Assembly: GCA_030537915.1 (NCBI GenBank)
Contig: JAUNUZ010000031.1
Span: 1-12,092 of the forward strand
Origin: Micrococcales bacterium
Lineage (GTDB): Bacteria; Actinomycetota; Actinomycetes; Actinomycetales; Dermatophilaceae
DNA: 12,092 bases
Reading direction: 5' to 3'
Positions within the stretch are counted from its first letter, which is position 1. Every line of letters starts with the position of its first letter. Positions 1 to 5,360 of the stretch are shown one piece after another. The notes under the pieces were generated by a model, which saw nothing but the letters and a program-made list of their open reading frames with translations, was not told the origin of the DNA and did no database searches. The translations under genes were made by a program, and so were the position numbers.

Positions 1-185
1 CTCGTTCCAGTCGTGCTCGGACCTGCTGTGCCCGCGCTGGGCGAAGCCGTGCCGCCGGAGCCGCCGGAGCACGCGGCCAGAGCGATGGCGGCACAGGTGG
101 CGATAGCGGTGGTGCGTGGCGCACGTAGGTGTGTCGAGCGGGTAGTCGTGGGTCGGATACGACGAACTCGGAACGCGGCGCGCAT
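1..185 (-). CDS. putative secreted lipoprotein, N-terminal part only (runs off the left edge)
   Basis: The minus strand reads 61 codons from ATG at 185 to the window edge without a stop. The product has an arginine-rich N-region (residues 1-24), a short hydrophobic stretch (about 26-38) and a lipobox LAAC with Cys39 as the predicted lipidated residue. A Gly/Ser/Thr/Ala/Pro-rich linker (SGGSGGTASPSAGTAGPSTT) follows, as is typical after the cysteine of actinobacterial lipoproteins. This predicts export and anchoring on the outer face of the membrane. The functional domain lies outside the window, so the role is unknown. There is no other in-frame start before the hydrophobic segment, so the ATG is the only choice. 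It makes the N-region unusually long. A -10-like TAGGGT ends 6 nt before the ATG. The gene begins 35 nt downstream of the TetR stop on the same strand. Confidence 0.6.
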   Translation of the reverse strand, partial: MRAAFRVRRIRPTTTRSTHLRAPRTTAIATCAAIALAACSGGSGGTASPSAGTAGPSTTGT

Positions 186-191
186 CGGGCC

Positions 192-197
192 ACCCTA
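192..197 (-). promoter_or_regulatory. -10 box of a likely leaderless promoter for the lipoprotein gene
   Basis: TAGGGT on the minus strand is separated from the ATG at 185 by exactly 6 nt, which would put the transcription start at or next to the A of the ATG. No Shine-Dalgarno is visible before this ATG. No convincing -35 hexamer was seen. The 12-mer GCATAGGGTGGC containing this box also occurs at the sod promoter (10329-10340, same strand). Confidence 0.4.
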
Positions 198-220
198 TGC
201 GGGTGGCTCAGGCAAGGAGC

Positions 221-916
221 TCAGGTAGGGGGCTCAGGCGAGCTCGCGGGCATGGCCGCGCCGAAGCCCTCACGCAGCAGCCGGAAGCCGGTCGTCACGG
301 TCTCCTGCAGCGGAGCCCCGGGTGTTGCGAACGCCGATCGCAGCACCGCGAGGGCACACCCGGTGAGCAGCGTCGGCCACGGGTCGGCGTGGCCGTCGGT
401 CTGCAGGCGCCGCGCCACCGCGTCGACGAGGTGCCGCTCGACCCCCCGCGAGGCCGATCCCGCGGCCGTGGGGATGAGGTCGGGGGCGGCCGCGAAGGCC
501 CGAATGCGCTGGGCGCGCAGCGTGGGATCGGCCACGAGCGGCGCGATCCAGTCGCGCATCACCGCCTCCAGCGAAGTGAGCGCGTCCTCGCCCGCAGGTC
601 GCGCGACGAAGAGGGCCACGAGTCGCTCGGGCAGATTTGGGTCGACGCCGACAACCGCGGCCTCCTTGCTGGGGTAGTAGTTGAAAAAGGTGCGGGCGCT
701 GACCTGAGCTGCGGCGGCAATCTGCTCGACTGTCGCGTGGTCCAGGCCGTGCTCGACGACGAGGTCGAGAGCGGCCCGGTGCAGCCGGACGCGGGTTTCG
801 CGCTTCTTGCGCTCGCGCAGCCCCTCGTCGAAGGCGCCGGCGTTCTTGCCGGAGTTGCCTGGGCCGGCGTCACGCGTCGAGGCGACAGCCACGTCGGCGG
901 TGATCTCTGTGCTCAC
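221..916 (-). CDS. TetR/AcrR-family transcriptional repressor, probably of the divergent exporter
   Basis: The product is 231 aa, within the usual TetR range of about 190-230. After a disordered tail of about 30 residues comes the basic stretch ERKKRETR (35-42) and a classical TetR helix-turn-helix at about 43-86, including ATVEQIAAAAQVSARTFFNY followed by YPSKEAA. The rest is an all-helical ligand-binding and dimerisation domain that cannot be assigned a ligand. GTG at 916 is chosen because translation upstream of it runs into the divergent promoter and the exporter's 5' end; a GTG at codon 9 is a possible alternative. The gene is divergent from the MFS exporter with an 88-nt gap holding ATTGCA dyads. 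It therefore probably represses both promoters and is released by an exported drug or metabolite (inference from family behaviour). Confidence 0.9.
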   Translation of the reverse strand: MSTEITADVAVASTRDAGPGNSGKNAGAFDEGLRERKKRETRVRLHRAALDLVVEHGLDHATVEQIAAAAQVSARTFFNYYPSKEAAVVGVDPNLPERLVALFVARPAGEDALTSLEAVMRDWIAPLVADPTLRAQRIRAFAAAPDLIPTAAGSASRGVERHLVDAVARRLQTDGHADPWPTLLTGCALAVLRSAFATPGAPLQETVTTGFRLLREGFGAAMPASSPEPPT

Positions 917-923
917 GCCCTTG

Positions 924-929
924 AGTCTA
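924..929 (-). promoter_or_regulatory. -10 box of a likely leaderless promoter for the TetR gene
   Basis: TAGACT on the minus strand ends 7 nt before the GTG start at 916. The only purine run (AAGGG) lies 1 nt from the start codon, too close for a normal ribosome binding site. A leaderless transcript starting at or near the GTG is therefore the best reading. The -35 side is not convincing. Confidence 0.4.
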
Positions 930-937
930 AGCCGTTG

Positions 938-964
938 TTGAAATAATTGCAGTCTGTGTAAAAT
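938..964 (+). promoter_or_regulatory. candidate promoter of the MFS exporter
   Basis: A -10-like TAAAAT (959-964) is preceded by TGTG, resembling an extended -10. A -35-like TTGAAA lies at 938-943 with a short 15-nt spacer; TTGTTG at 935-940 would give 18 nt. The stretch is clearly richer in A/T than the surrounding genes. The predicted start near 970-972 falls inside the 963-979 dyad, so a bound repressor would block polymerase. Confidence 0.45.
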
Positions 965-979
965 TGCACCCAATGCAAT
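963..979. promoter_or_regulatory. candidate TetR operator: ATTGCA-N5-TGCAAT dyad
   Basis: ATTGCA (963-968) and its perfect reverse complement TGCAAT (974-979) flank CCCAA. A third copy, AATTGCA at 945-951, repeats AATTGCA at 962-968 at a 17-bp interval. The dyad overlaps the exporter's -10 and lies between the two divergent start codons, the usual place for a TetR operator. Binding by the neighbouring TetR protein is inferred. Confidence 0.5.
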
Positions 980-1004
980 CGTTTCGTATCGGGAAGGGTC
1001 CTTG

Positions 1005-3203
1005 GTGAGCACCTCCACCACCTCGCACACCACGCTGGCCGACAACTTGTCGGCCAGCGCCACGTCGGCAGACGCCGGACCAGACACTGAATCCGTCACC
1101 GGGACTGGTGCGCAGACACGTGCCGGGACCGGCCCACCCCCACCGGAGGGCCCGCAGGTGCCCTTCAAGCTCGACCCCGCAAGCCAGCGGGTCTTCCTCG
1201 GTCTCATGCTCGGCATGTTTGTCTCCGCGGTCAGCCAAACCATCGTCTCCCCGGCCATGCCGCGCATCGTCGCCGAGCTCGGCGGGATGGAGCATTACAG
1301 CTGGATCGCAACGGCGGCGATGCTCGTCTCCGCGATCACGGTGCCCATCGTCGGCAAGCTGTCCGACCTCTACGGTCGCCGCCGCTTCTATCTCGGTGGC
1401 CTCATCTTCTTCATGATCGGCTCGATCCTCGCCGGCAGCGCCCAGAACTTCTGGTTCCTCATCTTTGCGCGCGCCGTGCAGGGCGTCGGCATGGGCACGA
1501 TCATGCCGCTCTCGCAGACGATCATCGGCGACATCATCCCGCCTCGGCAGCGGGGCAAGTACCAGGGGATGATGGGCGGCATCTTCGGCGTCACCTCGAT
1601 CGCCGGGCCGCTCCTGGGCGGCTTCATCACCGACCACTGGGGCTGGCGCTGGCTCTTCTTCGTCAGCGTGCCGGTCGGTATCACCGCATTCGCCGCGATC
1701 CACCGCTTCCTGCGGCTGGAGCACACTCGCCGCGACGCCAAGGTCGACGTGTCCGGGATCCTCACTCTCACGGGCGCCCTCGTGCTGCTCCTGCTCGCGA
1801 CCTCCTTCGGCGGCACGAGCTACCCGTGGAACTCCGCGACGATCATCGGCATGTATGTCGCCGGCGCCGTCCTGTTGGCGGCATTCGTCGTCATCGAGAC
1901 CAAGGCGCCCGAGCCGGTCATCCCGCTGCGTCTCTTCCGTAGCTCGATCTTCACCTTCTCGAACATCGCGAGCTTCGCCGTCTCGATGATGATGTTCGGC
2001 GCGCTCATCTACATCCCCGTCTACGCCCAGGGTGTCCTCGGCGTCGACGCGACGGACTCCGGGCTCATCCTCATGCCGATGATGGTCTCGATGATCGGCC
2101 TGAGCATCCTGTCCGGCTTCTACATCACCCGGACCGGTCGCTACAAGGAGCTTGTCCTCGTCGGTCCCGCGCTCATGGGCGTCGGCCTGTGGTTGCTCAC
2201 GCGCCTGGGCTACAACACGAGCAAGCTCGAGCTCACCGCAGCGATGATCGTCTTCGGCCTCGGGCTCGGCATGTGCATGCAGGTCTACACGCTGGTCGTG
2301 CAGAACGTCGTCATGCGTCGTGACCTGGGGGTTGCGACGGCCTCCACGCAGTTCTTCCGCAATGTCGGTTCGACCGTCGGGATCGCCGTCTTCGGCACGA
2401 TCCTGTCTGCCAAGATGGGGCCGGCGATCGCCTCCCACCTGCCCGCGGGCGCGGCCTCTCGGCTGCCGTCCGGGGGCATCGATGCCGGCTCCGTGCTCGA
2501 CCCGTCGGCGCTGGCCACGTTGCCTCCGGCCATCGCCACGGCGGTGCGGCAGGGGCTCGCGGATTCGCTGCACGGCGTCTTCCTCGCGGCGCTGCCGCTC
2601 GCGGCGGTCGCGTTGCTTGCCTCGCTCCTCATCAAGGTCGTGCCGCTGCGGGACACCGTGCACACGGCGCAGGAGGGGGGCCGAGAGATGCTCGACAGCA
2701 TGGGCCAGGTCTCGGTCAGCGCCGACACCGTCGTGCCGCTAGGGCGCGAGGCGGGAGCATCGCGGACCCGGGAGCGGCTGCTGGGTCTGCAGCTGTCCCT
2801 GCTTTGCGACCAGGCGGTGCGCTCGGACCGGCCGCTCCTGCGGCAGGCCGTCTCGGAACTCGGGGAGGGGGATTTCGACCGCGGTATGGCGCTGCTCTCG
2901 CGCACGGCCGTCATGATGACGACCGAGAACCACGACGTTGCGGCCCGCGCCGAGCGGTATGCGGTCGAGGTCGCCTCCCGCGGTCGTCGTCGAGGTGGGG
3001 CCCTGTCGCAGGGGCTGCGCACCGAGCTGGCTACCGCGGCGGCGGCCCTGGATCCTCAGGTCGTCACCGCGGGAGCCGAGCCACGCGTGGCCGACCGCTA
3101 CGAGGGCCTGGATCTCGATGTCTTGCACAGCGTGGGCGGCGACATCACGGCCGCGCTGCTCGTCGACATGCAGCGGGATCGGCGCCCCGTCGGCGTGAGC
3201 TGA
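1005..3203 (+). CDS. MFS multidrug exporter of the DHA2 (14-TM, EmrB/QacA-like) family with long cytosolic C-terminal tail
   Basis: Predicted inner-membrane drug:proton antiporter of 732 aa, much longer than the usual 450-550. A hydrophilic Pro/Thr/Ser-rich N-terminus (1-56) precedes TM1 near 61-84. MFS motif A is GKLSDLYGRRR (117-127), and antiporter motif C is seen as GPLLGGFI (201-208). About 14 hydrophobic segments run to about 544, with the last (about 523-544) after a long outer loop, as in DHA2 proteins. Residues about 550-732 form a soluble, probably helical tail I cannot match to a known domain. The TM1 region reads AVSQTIVSPAMPRI, with Ser where many DHA2 members have Asp. GTG at 1005 has GGGAAGGG 6 nt upstream. 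TTG at 1002 is less well spaced. GTG at 1158 also has a good SD (GGAGGG, 7 nt) and would give 681 aa without the N-terminal extension. Divergent from the TetR gene, its likely regulator. Confidence 0.88.
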   Translation: MSTSTTSHTTLADNLSASATSADAGPDTESVTGTGAQTRAGTGPPPPEGPQVPFKLDPASQRVFLGLMLGMFVSAVSQTIVSPAMPRIVAELGGMEHYSWIATAAMLVSAITVPIVGKLSDLYGRRRFYLGGLIFFMIGSILAGSAQNFWFLIFARAVQGVGMGTIMPLSQTIIGDIIPPRQRGKYQGMMGGIFGVTSIAGPLLGGFITDHWGWRWLFFVSVPVGITAFAAIHRFLRLEHTRRDAKVDVSGILTLTGALVLLLLATSFGGTSYPWNSATIIGMYVAGAVLLAAFVVIETKAPEPVIPLRLFRSSIFTFSNIASFAVSMMMFGALIYIPVYAQGVLGVDATDSGLILMPMMVSMIGLSILSGFYITRTGRYKELVLVGPALMGVGLWLLTRLGYNTSKLELTAAMIVFGLGLGMCMQVYTLVVQNVVMRRDLGVATASTQFFRNVGSTVGIAVFGTILSAKMGPAIASHLPAGAASRLPSGGIDAGSVLDPSALATLPPAIATAVRQGLADSLHGVFLAALPLAAVALLASLLIKVVPLRDTVHTAQEGGREMLDSMGQVSVSADTVVPLGREAGASRTRERLLGLQLSLLCDQAVRSDRPLLRQAVSELGEGDFDRGMALLSRTAVMMTTENHDVAARAERYAVEVASRGRRRGGALSQGLRTELATAAAALDPQVVTAGAEPRVADRYEGLDLDVLHSVGGDITAALLVDMQRDRRPVGVS
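1033..1059. promoter_or_regulatory. 27-bp perfect palindrome at the 5' end of the exporter gene
   Basis: CGCTGGCCGACAA (1033-1045) and TTGTCGGCCAGCG (1047-1059) are exact reverse complements around a single C at 1046. If translation starts at 1005, it covers codons 10-19. If translation starts at GTG 1158, it lies in the leader. As DNA it has the size and symmetry of a dimer-binding operator; as RNA it would form a very stable hairpin near the start of the message. It differs in sequence from the ATTGCA dyad upstream. Confidence 0.6.
1145..1160 (+). promoter_or_regulatory. alternative ribosome binding site and GTG start inside the exporter reading frame
   Basis: GGAGGG (1145-1150) is followed after 7 nt by an in-frame GTG (1158-1160). 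The resulting protein would begin MPFKLDPASQRVFLG, just before TM1. The codons between 1005 and 1157 encode low-complexity sequence with a less uniform G/C third position than the transporter body. This second start is therefore a serious alternative. Confidence 0.35.
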
Positions 3204-3343
3204 CCCTCGTCCCGGCCGCAGCATCCCAGTCTGCTCGAGCCCCTCGGGGCCGGGCGGCTGGGGGGTCGTCGGGGTGAGCCTCGAGGCGGGGTGACCCCTG
3301 GCTTCCACTGCCGCTCGCTGCCGGTGGAACTCGTTCGGGCGCC

Positions 3344-3349
3344 TACCCT
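3344..3349 (+). promoter_or_regulatory. -10 box of a likely leaderless promoter for the AAA ATPase gene
   Basis: TACCCT is followed by 6 nt (GAAGAG) and then the GTG start at 3356. The GAAGAG is directly against the start codon, too close to act as a Shine-Dalgarno. The -35 region is weak. The rest of the 152-nt gap after the exporter stop holds only short GC hairpins (GCCCCTCGGGGC at 3239-3250; TTCCAC/GTGGAA at 3303-3329) without T-tracts, so no clear terminator was found for the exporter. Confidence 0.45.
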
Positions 3350-3355
3350 GAAGAG

Positions 3356-4774
3356 GTGAATACGGCCGACTCGCTGGTGGCGAGCATCAAGGCGGCGGTC
3401 CAGGCGTCACCCAGCGACGTGCCGCTACGACGCCATCTCGCCGCCCTACTCGCCGAGCAGGGCGAGGTAGACGAGGCGGTCCATCACGCGGCGGCAGCCC
3501 TGCATGCGGACCCATCCGATCTGGAGACGCGCCGCATCATGCTGCGGCTCCTGGGGGGAGCCCCGGGCGCCGGGCAGGCACCATCCCCGGTCGCACGCGA
3601 GGCACGGCCCGTCGTCGGGATGGACCCGGTCGTCGCGGCCGGTTACGCCGGCGGCCTGGGCACTCACGTGCCGCTCACCCTGCGCCCCCACTTCGTAGAT
3701 CCGGCCTCGGCGACGGCTACCCCGCTGTGGCCCGAGAAGGGCCGCCCACCCGAGCAACCGCAGGGTCAGCCGCTCCAGCTGCCCGTCGCAGCACCCACCG
3801 CCCCGACCCTGCACACCCTGGCCACGGACACGCGGGATGGGCACCACCCCGCCGCGGGGGTCGAGCCGGTTGCGCCGGAGGGACCCCAGGAGCCGGACGC
3901 GGCCGAACTCGACCTGCGCTGGGGGCTGGAAACGGTCGACGTGACGCTCGCGGACGTCGGCGGCATGGCGCTGGCCAAGGAGAGCCTGCAGGCCGCGGTC
4001 CTTGCGCCGATGCGCAACCCCGAGCTGCGCCGGCTGTATCGAGAGAGCCTCGCCGGGGGAGTCCTGCTCTACGGGCCCCCAGGCTGCGGCAAGACCTTCC
4101 TCGCCCGTGCCCTGGCTGGAGAGCTAGGGGCCCGTTTCGTCCATGTCGCGCTGGCCGACTTCGTCCAAAGCGCCTCGGAGGCCGACGCGCAGGACCTGCT
4201 CGACGTCTTCGAGGTCGCGCGGCGCCAACAGCCGGTACTCATCTATCTCCACGATCTCGACGTGCTGAGCAGGCGGCAGGTGAGCTCTGCTCGGGCGGAG
4301 CGCGTCGTCGACCAGATTGCCACCGAGTTGGATCGCGGTCTGCCCCCCGGCGTGCACGTACTCGCGGCGGCCGGCGCGCCCTGGGATGTCCATCCGACCC
4401 TTTGCCGTGGCGGCCGGTTCGCTCGGACCCTTCTGGTCATGCCGCCGGACCAGCGGGCCCGTGAGGTCATCCTGCGCCAGGAGTTGGACCGGCTCGCGGG
4501 CCCGTGCGCCGCGGCGATCCCCGTGGCGGACATCGCGCTGCTCAGTGACGGCTGCTCCGGAGACGACCTGAGCCGGGTGTGTGAGGCAGCCATCGAAGCC
4601 GCGACCCTCGAGGGGCGCCCGCTCATCGAGGCCGATCTGCGACTGGCTCTGCTCGCGGTGTCCTCCAGCACCGGTGCCTGGCTGGACCAGGCCCGCGCCG
4701 CGGCGCGCCTCGAACCGGATGAGTCGGTCTACGCCGGACTGCGCGAATACCTCAAGGTGAGTCGTCGCTGGTAG
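3356..4774 (+). CDS. TPR-like/AAA-family ATPase with degenerate Walker B and sensor-1
   Basis: The product is 472 aa and soluble. Residues about 20-66 form a TPR-like helical pair (VPLRRHLAALLAEQGEVDEA, then AADPSD-type spacing), followed by a Pro/Ala-rich linker (about 68-185). One Cdc48-like AAA module starts with ADVGGMALAKE (199-209). Walker A, GPPGCGKT (240-247), is intact. The Walker B region reads LIYLHDLDVL (295-304), where canonical proteins have hhhhDEhD: the first Asp is His299 and the catalytic Glu is Asp300. The sensor-1 motif, normally AATN, reads AAAG (337-340). Arg354 and Arg357 of the GRFDR-type arginine-finger motif remain, with Ala356 in place of Asp. A sensor-2-type segment GCSGDDLSRVCEAA (399-412) is present. 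By family analogy it would remodel or sort protein complexes, but ATP binding with slow hydrolysis seems more likely than normal turnover. Its 3' end overlaps the MerR gene by 23 bp. Substrate unknown. Confidence 0.85.
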   Translation: MNTADSLVASIKAAVQASPSDVPLRRHLAALLAEQGEVDEAVHHAAAALHADPSDLETRRIMLRLLGGAPGAGQAPSPVAREARPVVGMDPVVAAGYAGGLGTHVPLTLRPHFVDPASATATPLWPEKGRPPEQPQGQPLQLPVAAPTAPTLHTLATDTRDGHHPAAGVEPVAPEGPQEPDAAELDLRWGLETVDVTLADVGGMALAKESLQAAVLAPMRNPELRRLYRESLAGGVLLYGPPGCGKTFLARALAGELGARFVHVALADFVQSASEADAQDLLDVFEVARRQQPVLIYLHDLDVLSRRQVSSARAERVVDQIATELDRGLPPGVHVLAAAGAPWDVHPTLCRGGRFARTLLVMPPDQRAREVILRQELDRLAGPCAAAIPVADIALLSDGCSGDDLSRVCEAAIEAATLEGRPLIEADLRLALLAVSSSTGAWLDQARAAARLEPDESVYAGLREYLKVSRRW

Positions 4775-5273
4775 CGCCCCAGAGTTCGGCGCTCAGGTGG
4801 TCGCGGAACATGCTCGCAATCTCCAGTCGCTGTCGGGCCGAGGCGTAGCGCTCCTCAACGTCGACGCTGACCCGCGCAAGGCGCTCGCGGGCCGCCGCTT
4901 GTTCGCTTGCGCTGGGGGCTGCACCTTCGGGTGTTTCGGCGTGCCCACCGGCGAGGATCGACAGGTCGTCGAGTACCTCGCGCATCTGCTCGAGGGTGAA
5001 GTCCAGCGGTTTCATCTGCATGATGAGGAGCAAGCGCTGGACGTCGGCCTCCGAATACAGCCGGAACCCCCCGCTCGTGCGTGCGGTCGGCGTGACCAGG
5101 CCCGTCTCGTCGTAGTAGCGGATGCTGCGCAGGCTGAGCCCGAGGCGGTCGGCGACTTCTCCGATTCTGATCGTCCGCCCCGCCTCGGCCCGCGCGACGC
5201 TCGAGCTCGGTAGCGCACGCTCGGGGGGCATGACCACGGATGAGGACTCGGCGACCGGCTTCGCAGACGTCAT
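4752..5273 (-). CDS. MerR-family transcriptional regulator
   Basis: The product is 173 aa. After a disordered tail of about 33 residues, the MerR winged helix-turn-helix runs from about 35: IRIGEVADRLGLSLRSIRYY, the wing GLVTPTARTSGGFRLYSEAD (59-78), then helices including LDFTLEQMREVLDDL (90-104). A short coiled dimerisation region and a C-terminal effector part follow. No cysteines are present, so it is not a thiol-based metal sensor such as MerR or SoxR; a drug or small-molecule sensor is possible. ATG at 5273 is preferred because GAAGGGGG (5278-5285) lies 4 nt upstream. An in-frame ATG at 5291 has no visible SD. It lies 87 nt downstream of the DUF1023 hydrolase on the same strand and overlaps the AAA gene tail-to-tail by 23 bp. 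Its target is not evident from the window. Confidence 0.87.
   Translation of the reverse strand: MTSAKPVAESSSVVMPPERALPSSSVARAEAGRTIRIGEVADRLGLSLRSIRYYDETGLVTPTARTSGGFRLYSEADVQRLLLIMQMKPLDFTLEQMREVLDDLSILAGGHAETPEGAAPSASEQAAARERLARVSVDVEERYASARQRLEIASMFRDHLSAELWGATSDDSP
4773..4793. terminator. weak hairpin at the AAA/MerR convergent junction
   Basis: AGCGCC (4773-4778) and GGCGCT (4788-4793) form a 6-bp GC-rich stem with a 9-nt loop, starting within the stop codon of the AAA gene and lying inside the 3' end of the MerR gene. No T-tract follows in either direction, so a role as bidirectional terminator is only a possibility. Confidence 0.25.
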
Positions 5274-5360
5274 CGGACCCCCTTCAGACATGGGTTCGTG
5301 CTCGGAAGTAGAGGCACAGCTAACCCGCAGGGTCGCACACCGACCGGCCCACGCGTGCGC

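Noticed and set aside
13..946. Plus-strand open frames at 13-228, 129-677 and 197-946
   Set aside because: They lie opposite the lipoprotein start and the TetR gene. They lack recognisable domains or ribosome binding sites and have Arg/Gly/Ala-rich composition typical of GC shadow frames.
917..1267. N-terminal extension of the TetR frame up to 1267
   Set aside because: The frame stays open but would cross the divergent promoter and the exporter's 5' end. The conserved TetR domain is complete from the GTG at 916.
927..2663. 578-codon open frame on the minus strand opposite the exporter
   Set aside because: Its translation is a charged, low-complexity His/Asp/Glu/Arg-rich sequence with no domain. 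It is the shadow of a high-GC gene whose membrane-protein motifs on the plus strand are unmistakable.
3239..3298. Short GC palindromes after the exporter (GCCCCTCGGGGC, GGGGTGACCCC)
   Set aside because: Stems of 4-5 bp with tiny loops and no T-tract are expected often in DNA of this composition, so they were not called as terminators.
5292..5326. Possible MerR operator GGGTT...AACCC upstream of the MerR gene
   Set aside because: Only 5-bp arms match at a 25-bp separation, and the inner GTGC/GCAC pair is out of register. MerR operators are usually dyads over a 19-20 bp promoter spacer, which is not seen.
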